A DNA stretch of 64,000 nt from Paramylibacter kogurei (GCF_002742285.1 NZ_MDGM01000013.1:82455-146454), one strand, 5' to 3'. Counted from the first letter of the stretch, positions 46,012 through 55,136 are shown. The notes: a model not told the origin generated them from the letters alone. A program made the numbers and translations.

Positions 46012-47052
46012 ATGAAAAAGTCTGTTAAATCGATCCTCAACGGTCTGGTTGTTCCCATCCTGATCGTTGATGGCAAGATGCGCATTTCATATATGAACGC
46101 CGCGTCGATGGCGCATTTTACCAATGCCAAAGCGGATATGTTGATGAGCGATATCATCGAAAATCAACGCTGTCTGACGGCGACGAAACGTGTATTGGAC
46201 GGCGATCCTGAAACGCAAGTCGAGGTAACATTGCAAGGTGTCGTGCCAACGTCATTTCGCGTGAATGTTGCCCCAATGACAGTCGAGGCGGAAAAAGATG
46301 CGCTTCATGCAATCCTAAGTTTTGAGGATATTTCCCACATCCGCGAAGCGGAACAAATGCGCCATGATTTTGTCGCCAATGTAAGCCACGAATTGCGATC
46401 CCCTCTTACGGCATTGGTTGGGTTTATTGAAACGCTTCAAGGGCCGGCCAAGGGCGATGCCGTCGCCGCAGAGCGGTTCTTGGGCATGATGGAACGTGAA
46501 TCCGATCGCATGGCGCGTCTGATTGATGATTTGTTGTCTTTGTCAAAACTGCAGGCACGCGAACGCGATGCACCGTCTGCGGTTGTGGATATTGCCGATG
46601 TGATCAACGACATTGTGGTGTCTTTGGGGGGATCAAACGAACATCTGCGTGAACGTATCAAAGTATCAATCGTCAAAGGCGAAACCAAGGTCATTGGCGA
46701 CAAGAACGAATTGGGACAGGTGTTTCAAAATCTGATTGAAAACGCCATTAAATACAGCCCGGATGGTTCGGATGTTGTCGTGACGGCCTGTGCGGCGGAA
46801 AAATCAGATGAACATATTTGTGTTTGTGTGACCGATCAAGGCGATGGAATTGATCCGGTTCACATCCCGCGTCTGACCGAACGGTTTTATCGGATCGACA
46901 AGGGGCGGTCACGCGCCATTGGCGGCACGGGCTTGGGGCTTGCGATTGTGAAACACATTTTGATCCATCACCGCGGATCGCTGAAAATCAAAAGCAAGCT
47001 GGGTGAGGGGAGCACGTTTTCGGTCTATCTACCCGCTGCTCAAACCGCATAA
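46012..47052 (+). CDS. phoR: PhoR-like soluble sensor histidine kinase
   Basis: 346 residues: a PAS-like region (MKKSVKSILNGLVVPILIVD, MNAASMAHFT), then HisKA with the phosphoacceptor His126 in NVSHELRSPLTALVGF, then an ATPase domain (NLIENAIKYSP, DQGDGI, GGTGLGLAIV). It has no membrane helix, as in Rhodobacterales PhoR, which normally senses phosphate through Pst/PhoU. Here no pst or phoU genes adjoin. Instead it sits 16 bp behind the TRAP operon and 102 bp before a receiver gene. Confidence 0.8.
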   Translation: MKKSVKSILNGLVVPILIVDGKMRISYMNAASMAHFTNAKADMLMSDIIENQRCLTATKRVLDGDPETQVEVTLQGVVPTSFRVNVAPMTVEAEKDALHAILSFEDISHIREAEQMRHDFVANVSHELRSPLTALVGFIETLQGPAKGDAVAAERFLGMMERESDRMARLIDDLLSLSKLQARERDAPSAVVDIADVINDIVVSLGGSNEHLRERIKVSIVKGETKVIGDKNELGQVFQNLIENAIKYSPDGSDVVVTACAAEKSDEHICVCVTDQGDGIDPVHIPRLTERFYRIDKGRSRAIGGTGLGLAIVKHILIHHRGSLKIKSKLGEGSTFSVYLPAAQTA

Positions 47053-47154
47053 AGTTTTCCACAACTGGCATAATTTTGTAGTTATGCTGTTACATCCACA
47101 GATTATTTGCTGATGCAGACAAGGGGTAATCCCATATTTGCAAAGGCAGAATAG

Positions 47155-47538
47155 ATGACTGAGTCAGCCAAACAATTGGTATTGGTGGTCGAAGACGAAC
47201 CCGCCCAAGCGGAGCTGCTACGCTATAATCTGGAAAAAAACGGATGGCGTGTGGTCTGTGTTGATAGCGGTGATGATGCGTTGTTGATGTATCGCGAAAC
47301 CATGCCTGATCTAGTGATCTTGGATTGGATGTTACCACATCTGTCCGGTATCGAGGTTTGCTCTGAAATTCGCAAAAATGAAAATGGCGCGCACGTGCCC
47401 ATATTGATGCTGACCGCACGTGGCCAAGAAGAGGATCGCCTGCGCGGCATCGATGTTGGCGCAGACGATTTTATTGTGAAACCCTATTCGGTTGCCGATC
47501 TAATGGAACGCGTGGCGCGTAATTTGATCGTCAACTAG
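47155..47538 (+). CDS. PhoB-like receiver lacking DNA-binding domain
   Basis: 127 residues, a complete receiver: acidic pocket VVEDEPAQ, phosphoacceptor Asp57 in ILDWMLP, Thr in MLTARG, and Lys in FIVKPYS. The wording follows PhoB, but the protein stops where the winged-helix domain would begin. The sequence after the stop does not encode one in any frame; a convergent gene starts there. It is either a single-domain output or a PhoB truncated by rearrangement. AAGG precedes the ATG. Confidence 0.8.
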   Translation: MTESAKQLVLVVEDEPAQAELLRYNLEKNGWRVVCVDSGDDALLMYRETMPDLVILDWMLPHLSGIEVCSEIRKNENGAHVPILMLTARGQEEDRLRGIDVGADDFIVKPYSVADLMERVARNLIVN

Positions 47539-49472
47539 CCTTTGTTTTGGGCATTGATAAACGCGGCGGCCTCTGCCGCGGTTTCAAAAATATTTGGGCT
47601 TAATGCGCGTGCCTTTAAATCTTGGCCCATCTTTTGGCGCAAAAATGCACTGGTGGTATAACGCGCCGCATCCAAGAAATATTTCTTTTCCAACTCGGCC
47701 TGAAAATCAGCATAAGCAGCACGCAGTTTTGGCGCGATGGTTCGACCGTCAAAGTTGGAAATGATATTTACCTTTTTGCCCAAATCGCCGAAAAATTTGT
47801 GCATGACTGTGTAATGCTCATCCAAATCTTCGCGCGTGTTAATTGCCGTGCCAGCCAGATTGATAAACACGGTATTTGTGGATGCGTCATAGGTTAAACG
47901 ATCCTCCATACGCACATTAATCAGCGTGTTTTTCAATTTCATGCGACGTTCGTCGAAAATTTCTGGGTCCATGATTTTTGGATTATTGACGATGGGTTTA
48001 AACGCCATATGCGCCAGAATATCGCGTTCGATATCAATGCCTGGGGCAACTTCTGCCAACTCCAATCCATCCACTGTCATGCGAAATACACAGCGTTCAG
48101 TGACGTATAAAACCTGTTGCCCCAATTGGGCGGCATATTTGCCGTTGAACGTGATTTGTTCAACCTGTTCGATGAATTTTGGCATTTGACCTTCGGAAGT
48201 GATTGATAATTCACGATCCTTGCAATCAACCCGTAACCCACGCGCAGTGAACGTACCAACGAACACCAATTTACGTGCGTTTTGTGAAATGTTGATAAAC
48301 CCGCCGGCCCCTGCAAATCGATCTTTGAATCGGCTGACGTTAACATTGCCGTGCTGGTCCACTTCCGCCATGCCAAGCACGGCCAAATCCAATCCACCGC
48401 CATCATAAAAATCAAACATCTGATTGGTTTGAGTGATCGCATTGGCATTGACCGCCGCGCCAAAATCCAACCCTGATTGTGGTACACCGCCCATAACGCC
48501 CGCTTCCGTGGTGAGGGTGATGTGATCCAGAATTTCTTCTTCGTTGGCAACGGCGCCAACACCTTCGGGCATCCCAATGCCAAGGTTCACAACACCATTG
48601 ATCGGCAATTCCATCGCTGCACGTCGTGCAATGATTTTGCGATCAGAGAAGGGCATAGGAGCCAGTTCATCAACAACGCCACGAAGACGCCCCGTAAACG
48701 CATGATTATATGGCGTGTCATAGGTTTGAAGATGTTCGCTTGGGTCCGCAACGACAACACAATCCACCAGATTGCCTGGTACGACCACTTCGCGTGGGTT
48801 CATCGATCCTTCGGCGCAGATACGTTCAACTTGTGCGATGACCAAGCCACCACTGTTTTTTGCGGCCTGTGCAATTGACAGCATGTCCAAGGTCAATGCT
48901 TCGCGTTCCATTGTGATATTGCCCGTTTTATCGGCGGTGGTGCCACGGATAAAGGCCACATCAATAGGGATAGAGCGATAGAATAGCCATTCTTCGCCAT
49001 CCAGTTCCATCAATTCCACAAGCTTTTCAGTAGAGCTTTCGTTGATTGCCCCGCCAATTTGGCGTGGATCAACGAATGTGTTTAATCCAACCTTGGAAAA
49101 CATGCCCGGCTTTCCCGCCGCGATGTCGCGATAAAGCTGTGAAATACAACCAAGTGGCAAATTATATGCCGAAATTTTATTGGCAACTGCAAGTTGCCCC
49201 AATTTAGGAACCAACGACCAATGCCCGCCAATGGCCCGTTTCACAAGACCAGGTGCCGACAAACGGTTCAACCCACGATCCTTGCCGTCACCAGGTGCGG
49301 CGGCAAATAACAAGGATATGTCTTTGGGTTCTGCCTGTTTGTCATAACGTTCGGCAAGACCGCGCAACAATGCTTCTGGTGTACCGATCCCCACGAAACC
49401 AGATACGCAGATTGTGTCTGAATCCGCGATCACGGCAACGGCCTCTTCAAGGCTTACGACCTTATCAACCAT
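47535..49472 (-). CDS. Propionate CoA-transferase-like acyl-CoA:carboxylate CoA-transferase
   Basis: 645 residues. Two CoA-transferase domains (VSGFVGIGTPEALLRGLAER; GIGMPEGVGAVANEEEI) contain the catalytic Glu in the TTEAGVMGGVPQSGLDFGAA segment. About 110 extra residues follow (NTVFINLAGTAINTREDLDE...), a small STAS-like addition seen in some marine homologues. It transfers CoA between acyl-CoA (for example acetyl-CoA) and short hydroxy- or saturated acids. As the last gene of the PHA operon it may activate hydroxyacids for the synthase. GGGAGG is before the ATG. Confidence 0.85.
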   Translation of the reverse strand: MVDKVVSLEEAVAVIADSDTICVSGFVGIGTPEALLRGLAERYDKQAEPKDISLLFAAAPGDGKDRGLNRLSAPGLVKRAIGGHWSLVPKLGQLAVANKISAYNLPLGCISQLYRDIAAGKPGMFSKVGLNTFVDPRQIGGAINESSTEKLVELMELDGEEWLFYRSIPIDVAFIRGTTADKTGNITMEREALTLDMLSIAQAAKNSGGLVIAQVERICAEGSMNPREVVVPGNLVDCVVVADPSEHLQTYDTPYNHAFTGRLRGVVDELAPMPFSDRKIIARRAAMELPINGVVNLGIGMPEGVGAVANEEEILDHITLTTEAGVMGGVPQSGLDFGAAVNANAITQTNQMFDFYDGGGLDLAVLGMAEVDQHGNVNVSRFKDRFAGAGGFINISQNARKLVFVGTFTARGLRVDCKDRELSITSEGQMPKFIEQVEQITFNGKYAAQLGQQVLYVTERCVFRMTVDGLELAEVAPGIDIERDILAHMAFKPIVNNPKIMDPEIFDERRMKLKNTLINVRMEDRLTYDASTNTVFINLAGTAINTREDLDEHYTVMHKFFGDLGKKVNIISNFDGRTIAPKLRAAYADFQAELEKKYFLDAARYTTSAFLRQKMGQDLKARALSPNIFETAAEAAAFINAQNKG

Positions 49473-49493
49473 TTGTATTTCCTCCCAGAAACG

Positions 49494-50630
49494 TTATTTC
49501 TTTTGCTTTTTGATCTGCGTTTTGTTGACCCAGTCAACAAATCCTTGGGCGACCACGCCTTGGGCTTTGCGGCTGACGAAAACGCCGACATGCCCACCGG
49601 GAAACCCGATTTCAGTATAATCTTTTGGCTTGATGAAATTTGACAGGGGTTTTGTGCAACTGATCGGGACGATGTGATCTTGCAAGGCGTAAATATTCAT
49701 CACAGGGCAAGAGATGTTTTTCAAATCTACGGTTTGCCCATCCAATGTAAATTCACCATTCACCAACTGGTTTTCACGATAAAATTTGTTGAACCATTCT
49801 TTGGCGGCCGCACCGGGATGATCGGGGCGATCAGCAATCCATTTTTCCATACGCAAAAAGTTCAAGGTTGCATCCGCATCGCCATCAAGACGTTGCAGTC
49901 CAAGATTGTATTTCGTCATGGAATTCATTGGGGTCAGCGCCGAAAACATTGCACCCGTAAGTGCGCCTGGCATATTGCCGTGGGTGTCCACCAGCTTGTT
50001 CACGTCGTCTTCGCTAAAGTTGGACAACCACTGATTTAAAAACCCTTCACCGCGCCAGAAATTTTCGGGATCACCCTTAAAATCAACGGGTGTAATGGTC
50101 AGGGCAAGCCCTGCGAAAAGTTGGGGTTGGGTTGCGGCCAAACAGGTGGCGAATGTGCCACCTTCGCAAATGCCAAACATGGTGATTGGGCCGCCTGATT
50201 TTTCAACCAAAAATTCGATGCAATCGCGCATCCAGCCGTTAATCATATCATCCAAAGTCACGAATTGATCCGCACGTGTTGGATTGCCCCAATCCAATAC
50301 ATAAACGTCCAGACCCGCGGTCAACAGGTTGCGCACCAGTGATCGATCCTCTTGCAGATCAATCATGGTTTGGCGCCCAAACATGCCATAGGCAATCAAG
50401 ACAGGCGGGGCATCAATCGGGTTATCGTTCAACGGGCGATAACGACTGACGGTAACTTTATCGACCTGAAAAACCACATCGGATGGGGTTTGTGCGATTT
50501 GCACTTCGTCCTTCGTAATGTTGCGCAACATGTCGCTGGAACGGAACGATTTTATCCCAGCCTCCATCATTTGCGCCATCGCGTATTGATAGGCTTGCAT
50601 GAATTCTTCGGATGGGGATGTATCAGACAT
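49494..50630 (-). CDS. phaC: Class III PHA synthase subunit PhaC
   Basis: 378 residues, the size of class III (Allochromatium-type) PhaC. The synthase polymerises hydroxyacyl-CoA. The catalytic triad is Cys155 in the lipase-like box GICEGG, Asp318 in YALQDHIVP and His347 in FPGGHVGVFV. It works with PhaE, whose gene ends 2 bp upstream, so the two are translationally coupled. Class III enzymes usually prefer C3-C5 monomers. Most Rhodobacterales use class I PhaC of about 600 residues. Confidence 0.92.
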   Translation of the reverse strand: MSDTSPSEEFMQAYQYAMAQMMEAGIKSFRSSDMLRNITKDEVQIAQTPSDVVFQVDKVTVSRYRPLNDNPIDAPPVLIAYGMFGRQTMIDLQEDRSLVRNLLTAGLDVYVLDWGNPTRADQFVTLDDMINGWMRDCIEFLVEKSGGPITMFGICEGGTFATCLAATQPQLFAGLALTITPVDFKGDPENFWRGEGFLNQWLSNFSEDDVNKLVDTHGNMPGALTGAMFSALTPMNSMTKYNLGLQRLDGDADATLNFLRMEKWIADRPDHPGAAAKEWFNKFYRENQLVNGEFTLDGQTVDLKNISCPVMNIYALQDHIVPISCTKPLSNFIKPKDYTEIGFPGGHVGVFVSRKAQGVVAQGFVDWVNKTQIKKQKK

Positions 50631-50632
50631 TT

Positions 50633-51397
50633 TTACTTCTTTTGGGCCAATTCGCGTTTCAGGTTACGAATTTCACGTTTCAATTCAGTGACGGTTTTGG
50701 TCAAATCATCAATCTCGGAACGTGTGGGCATTTGATAGGCATCTGACCATGCTTCTGCCAGCTTAGCCTGTCGAAGTTTCAACCCATTTGATGCCAAAAT
50801 CATGTTGCGCTGTGCGTCCATGAATTTTTGCGTGGATTGGGTATCCAGCAATTCTTCGTTTGCGGTTTTAACCCATGCATCCAATGCCTTTTGCACATTG
50901 CCAGATTTCAAATCCTCGACGCTGAATTTTTCGCTATAGCTGTTATAGGCACGTTGCCATGCTTCGTGCATGACCTTTGCAAATTCTGTCGTTGCCTCTT
51001 GGAAATCCAGATATTCCTGCCATTGCTCCGCACCTTCGGCCTGAGGTGCTGCCATATCGGCGAATTTTGGGAATTGGACAACGCTTTCTAGAATTGATCG
51101 TAGTTGATCAGGCGCTTTGCTCATCCATGATGATGCATCATACAGTGCATAAAATGCCGCGGGATTGTTGGGCATATGTGCTTGGTTTTTCATCATCGCC
51201 GATGGATCCCAACCAGGTGCCCATGCTTTGACGAAATCTTGCCATGCTTCGTATGATTTTGTCATCGGGTCTTTGGGTTTTGGGGCAAAGGCACGGCCAA
51301 ATGTTTCGGCCATTTCTTTTTGTGCATCCAAGAACGCGTCTTGGCTGTTTTGCCAGAATTTCATGATCTGATCGATTCCGTCATTTTTATCTGCCAT
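50633..51397 (-). CDS. phaE: PHA synthase subunit PhaE
   Basis: 254 residues, class III partner of PhaC. It is hydrophilic and alpha-helical. WDPSAMMKNQAHMPNNPAAF, EYLDFQEATTEFAKV and a C-terminal coiled coil (LTKTVTELKREIRNLKREL) are typical of PhaE. The N-terminal half has the DPMTKSYEAWQDFVKAW segment. AAAGGAG precedes the ATG. It is needed for full synthase activity. Confidence 0.88.
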   Translation of the reverse strand: MADKNDGIDQIMKFWQNSQDAFLDAQKEMAETFGRAFAPKPKDPMTKSYEAWQDFVKAWAPGWDPSAMMKNQAHMPNNPAAFYALYDASSWMSKAPDQLRSILESVVQFPKFADMAAPQAEGAEQWQEYLDFQEATTEFAKVMHEAWQRAYNSYSEKFSVEDLKSGNVQKALDAWVKTANEELLDTQSTQKFMDAQRNMILASNGLKLRQAKLAEAWSDAYQMPTRSEIDDLTKTVTELKREIRNLKRELAQKK

Positions 51398-51418
51398 AAC
51401 GCGTTCTCCTTTTGCTGT

Positions 51419-52579
51419 TTATAATGCTGCTGTGTAAATCGCCAATGCGTCGTCATATGTGACTTCGCGTGGGTTGTTCACCAACAGACGTGTTTGTTTC
51501 ATGGAATCTTCGGCCAATAGGGGCAGGTCGTTGTGATTTACACCCACCTCTTTTAGCGTAGATTTCATGCCAAGCTCTGGACCCAAATCCTTGAACCCTT
51601 GGACCATGCCCGCACAGATTTCTGCGTTGGATTTCCCTGCAAGTTCTGGGAAAATGATCGGAGCGATTTCGGCGTATTGCGATGCGCCAAGTTCATCCGC
51701 CATGTTAAATTCCAACACATGCGGCAAAACCAATGCATTTGACAGGCCGTGTGGCACATGAAAATGCCCGCCCAATGGATAGGCCAGCGCATGAACCGCC
51801 GCCACTGGTGCGTTGGCAAATGACATGCCAGCCAACATGGACCCGAGCAACATTTTTGAACGTGCTTCGCGGTTTTGCCCATCGGTACAGGCCGTGCGGA
51901 TTGACCCACCCAACAATTCAAGCGCTTGTTTTGCCAAAGTATCGGACAGAATGTTTTTGGCGTGTTTTGTTGTATATGCTTCGATTGCGTGAACCATCGC
52001 ATCAATACCCGTTGCCGCCGTGACATGTGCAGGCAAACCAACGGTCAATTCCGCATCCAACACTGCCCAATCAGGGTAAAGTTGTGGTGAAACCACGCCT
52101 TTTTTCTCTGATGCGCCAGTGGTTACGATTGAAATAGGTGTAACTTCGGAACCTGTACCCGCTGTTGTTGGTGCAAGGATCAAAGGCAGACGCCCACCCT
52201 TGACCAAACCAACGCCATACATTTCGCTGATTGGTTGATCAGAGTTGCACAAAACAGCAATCAATTTGGCCGTATCCATGGATGAGCCACCACCGACAGA
52301 AACAACACCATCAATGCCTGCTTTTTTGGCTTCTTCAACGGCGGTTAGGATCATTTTTTCAGGCGGATCGGCAACCACATCGTCAATCACATGCACGCCA
52401 AGACCGGCATCTTTGATCCCTTTGAGTGCCGCATCTGCAAGCCCAAGTTCGAGGATCATTTTATCGGTTACAAAGGCCACGTTTTTACAGCCCATGTCGG
52501 CCATCAATTGGCCAATCTTTTCGGTTGAACCAACCTCAGAGAGGATGGAACTGGTTGTTTGAAATTTAAACGGCTTCAT
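51419..52579 (-). CDS. Iron-containing alcohol dehydrogenase
   Basis: 386-residue group III ADH. It has GGGSSMDTAKLIAV, APTTAGTGSEVTPI and the Fe/Zn ligands in GIDAMVHAIEAY and HALAYPLGGHFHVPHG. Relatives include 4-hydroxybutyrate dehydrogenase, lactaldehyde reductase and butanol dehydrogenases. Position between the TPP enzyme (ATGA overlap) and phaE (21 bp) suggests it makes or removes a hydroxyacid or alcohol linked to the polymer precursors; the substrate is not known. Confidence 0.87.
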   Translation of the reverse strand: MKPFKFQTTSSILSEVGSTEKIGQLMADMGCKNVAFVTDKMILELGLADAALKGIKDAGLGVHVIDDVVADPPEKMILTAVEEAKKAGIDGVVSVGGGSSMDTAKLIAVLCNSDQPISEMYGVGLVKGGRLPLILAPTTAGTGSEVTPISIVTTGASEKKGVVSPQLYPDWAVLDAELTVGLPAHVTAATGIDAMVHAIEAYTTKHAKNILSDTLAKQALELLGGSIRTACTDGQNREARSKMLLGSMLAGMSFANAPVAAVHALAYPLGGHFHVPHGLSNALVLPHVLEFNMADELGASQYAEIAPIIFPELAGKSNAEICAGMVQGFKDLGPELGMKSTLKEVGVNHNDLPLLAEDSMKQTRLLVNNPREVTYDDALAIYTAAL

Positions 52580-54240
52580 TTTGATTTTCCTTCGAGGGGG
52601 GATTCTAGGGTTTTCAATCGCGCTGTCAGTTTCATATTTTCGGAATAATCCACCGGACAATCGATGATTGAAACGGTGCCATCATTCATCGCGGTTTTCA
52701 ACACATCTTGTAGATCTTCCGCACGCTTCACGTAATAACCTTTTGCGCCAAAACTTTCGGCGAATTTTACAAAGTCAGGGTTGGTTACATCGATATGTGA
52801 TGAACGACCGTATTCACGCATTTGATGCCATTCAATCAGACCGTATTTGTTGTCATTGAAAATGATAATCGTGATGTTCAATTTCAAACGCAGCGCTGTT
52901 TCGATTTCTTGGTTATTCATCATGAAACCACTGTCACCAGCAACGGCCAGAATGTTGCGATCTGGGTGAACCAGTTTTGCCGCAATCGCACCGGGTAGGG
53001 CGATGCCCATAGATGCAAAGCCGTTTGAAATGATACAGGTATTCGGGCGTTCGGCTTGGAACATCCGCGCCATCCACATTTTATGTGCACCCACATCGGA
53101 GATCACGATATCTTCTGGGTCCATCACCGCGCGCAAATCACAGATGATTTTTTGGGGTTTCACAGGGAAACCTGTGTCATCTGCATGTGCGCAAAGCTCT
53201 GCTTTGATACTGTGATGCAAATCGGTGATTGTGTTGTCTGTATGTGCGTTTGCACGTTTTGCCAGACGTGACAGGCTGTCTTTTATATCGCCAACCATGC
53301 CGATGTCTGGGATAAAGTGTGTGTCCACCTCGGCTGGGGATGCATCAATGCTGATGATGCGGATATCGGCATTTGGGTTCCAGAAACTTGGCGTGTATTC
53401 CACCATATCAAGACCGATACAGATCACCAGATCGCTTTCTTCGATGCCAAAGGCAACCAGATCATGTGCTTTCATACCCACGGTGCCAATTGACAATGGA
53501 TGAGATGAAGGAATTGCACCTTTGGCCATAAAGCTGGTTGCAACGGGTGCGTTCGCAGCCTCTGCAAATGCCAGCAATTCATCACATGCATCAAAACGGA
53601 TCACACCGTTACCTGCGATGATCACAGGGTTTTTCGCCTCTGACAACGCTTTTAGCACGCGTTTTGCGCTTCCAAGTGGTGCAACGGGGTGCTGGGGCGA
53701 TTGCACTTTCAATGGTTCAATATATTCATGTTCCATATCCGCGACGTTTTCGGGGAAATCGATGAATGCTGCACCTGGCTTTTCTGCTTGGGCATTTTTA
53801 AAAGCCTTGCGTACCACTTCTGGTACAATTTCAGGTTCAAGAATTTGAACAGAATATTTTGTGATCGGGTCAAACAAATTCACCAGATCCAAAATTTGAT
53901 GGCTTTCTTTATGAAGCCGTGTTGTGGCGCCTTGGCCCGCAATCGCAACAATTGGTGCACGATCCATATTCGCATCCGCAACACCAGTGACAAGATTTGT
54001 TGCACCAGGTCCCAAAGTGGACATGCAAACACCCGCGCGCCCTGTCAGGCGACCATAAACATCGGCCATAAACGCGGCACCTTGTTCGTGGCGTGTGGTG
54101 ATGAATTCAATTTTACTGGAGAGTAGGGCATCCATGATGCCAATGTTTTCTTCGCCTGGTATTCCGAAAATGTATTCTACGCCTTCATGTTCCAAACATT
54201 TGACCAGCTGTTGCGCTGAGTTCAAGGTATTCTTAGACAT
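52576..54240 (-). CDS. alsS: Acetolactate synthase-like TPP enzyme (AlsS type)
   Basis: 554 residues. The N-terminal PYR domain has VEYIFGIPGEENIGIMDAL (catalytic Glu) and TRHEQGAAFMADVYGRLTG. The central domain shows the catabolic-AlsS-like LVICIGLDMVEYTPSFWN rather than the FAD-binding pattern of biosynthetic AHAS. The C-terminal domain has the TPP motif GDSGFMMNNQEIETA. It would condense two pyruvates to acetolactate. It overlaps the ADH by 4 bp and is first in the PHA operon; how acetolactate serves PHA formation is unclear. Confidence 0.82.
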   Translation of the reverse strand: MSKNTLNSAQQLVKCLEHEGVEYIFGIPGEENIGIMDALLSSKIEFITTRHEQGAAFMADVYGRLTGRAGVCMSTLGPGATNLVTGVADANMDRAPIVAIAGQGATTRLHKESHQILDLVNLFDPITKYSVQILEPEIVPEVVRKAFKNAQAEKPGAAFIDFPENVADMEHEYIEPLKVQSPQHPVAPLGSAKRVLKALSEAKNPVIIAGNGVIRFDACDELLAFAEAANAPVATSFMAKGAIPSSHPLSIGTVGMKAHDLVAFGIEESDLVICIGLDMVEYTPSFWNPNADIRIISIDASPAEVDTHFIPDIGMVGDIKDSLSRLAKRANAHTDNTITDLHHSIKAELCAHADDTGFPVKPQKIICDLRAVMDPEDIVISDVGAHKMWMARMFQAERPNTCIISNGFASMGIALPGAIAAKLVHPDRNILAVAGDSGFMMNNQEIETALRLKLNITIIIFNDNKYGLIEWHQMREYGRSSHIDVTNPDFVKFAESFGAKGYYVKRAEDLQDVLKTAMNDGTVSIIDCPVDYSENMKLTARLKTLESPLEGKSK

Positions 54241-54404
54241 TCTTGTTCCCTTCATGTCTTCTCGCGGGTTTTCACCCAAGTATCCCTTTTACAAGCATAG
54301 CACGAAAAACATTGCCGCGACATCAGGCAGTTTTTGCATATCTGCCATTTGTTTTGCGTATTTCGTAGGCATTGCCGTATTTCTAAGCAGGGTTTAAATT
54401 ACTA

Positions 54405-54464
54405 TTGTGCAGTGCACAAACAAAAAATGACGCAGTGCACAAAAAATATATTGCAATGCACAAA
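54405..54464. promoter_or_regulatory. Three phased GCARTGCACAAA repeats (probable PhaR operators)
   Basis: GCAGTGCACAAA at 54409-54420 and 54432-54443, and GCAATGCACAAA at 54453-54464, lie 23 and 21 bp apart on the same helix face. The first is within a perfect 15-bp palindrome, TTGTGCAGTGCACAA (54405-54419). TGC-rich sites near phaP promoters are the known targets of Paracoccus/Rhodobacter PhaR. They lie between the phasin gene and the divergent PHA operon. Confidence 0.75.
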
Positions 54465-54478
54465 AAGCGTGTTATGTA
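54451..54478 (+). promoter_or_regulatory. Candidate phasin promoter
   Basis: TTGCAA, 16 bp, TATGTA. The -35 box overlaps the third PhaR-like repeat, so bound PhaR would block RNA polymerase, as described for phaP in Paracoccus. Confidence 0.4.
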
Positions 54479-54560
54479 AGGTGTACAAATTAACAGAATC
54501 ACAAATTGATTCACCCGCAACGCACCGTTTCTCCCCTGGTGCATCTGAAAGGAAAATATC

Positions 54561-54962
54561 ATGGCTAATAAAGTTGACAGCGCAGAAGCAGTTTCAAAAG
54601 TAACCAACTCTGCAATCGAAAAATCACAAGAAATCTTTGCGAAGTCTACAGCAGCGTCTGAAAAATTCGTTGAAGGTTTGATCGAAGTAAACGCATCTGC
54701 ATTTAAAGGTGCAGAAGTTGTCGCGAAAAAAGCGTATGACAACTATGTTTCAAACGTAACAACATCTTTTGACGATGCAAAAGCATTGGCAAAATCTGCT
54801 GACGTTGCTGAATTTGTAAAAACAGCTTCTTCAACAGTAACAAAATCTGCTGAAACATATTCAACTCAAGGCAAAGAGCTTGCTGAATTGTCACAAAAGA
54901 TTTTCAAGGACAACTTGGAAATGACTAAAAAGTTCTATGCATCAGCGTTCAAAGCTGCCTAA
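54561..54962 (+). CDS. phaP: Phasin, PHA granule-associated protein
   Basis: 133-residue alanine/lysine-rich helical protein of the Phasin_2 family (IEKSQEIFAKSTAASEKFVE, FKGAEVVAKKAYDNYVSNVT). Phasins coat PHA granules. GAAAGGA is 9 bases before the ATG. Adenine-rich codons (GCA, AAA) suggest high expression. It is divergent from the PHA operon, behind the PhaR-like repeats. Confidence 0.93.
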   Translation: MANKVDSAEAVSKVTNSAIEKSQEIFAKSTAASEKFVEGLIEVNASAFKGAEVVAKKAYDNYVSNVTTSFDDAKALAKSADVAEFVKTASSTVTKSAETYSTQGKELAELSQKIFKDNLEMTKKFYASAFKAA

Positions 54963-54993
54963 GAATTATCTACAACTTTAGTTGTAGTTTTGG

Positions 54994-55025
54994 ACGCCGC
55001 CCTGACAACAGGGCGGCGTTTTTTG
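54994..55025 (+). terminator. Rho-independent terminator after phasin
   Basis: An 11-bp stem, ACGCCGCCCTG / CAGGGCGGCGT, with an ACAA loop runs into six T. Confidence 0.9.
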
Positions 55026-55110
55026 TGCGGGAGCGAAAAAAACGTTACTGCGGCACGGTTTATTTGATCTATTGTGGGTTCAAATTATAAATTCTATCGT
55101 CTAACCTTTC

Positions 55111-55123
55111 GCAGTTGCACAAA
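55111..55123. promoter_or_regulatory. PhaR-like site upstream of phaR
   Basis: GCAGTTGCACAAA is the phasin-promoter repeat with one extra T. It lies just before the phaR ribosome site, consistent with autoregulation by PhaR. Confidence 0.5.
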
Positions 55124-55136
55124 GCAGGATGATAAA

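Noticed and set aside
47538..47700. Frameshifted PhoB DNA-binding domain after the receiver stop
   Set aside because: Sequence beyond the stop is the 3' end of the convergent CoA-transferase; none of the plus-strand frames shows winged-helix motifs.
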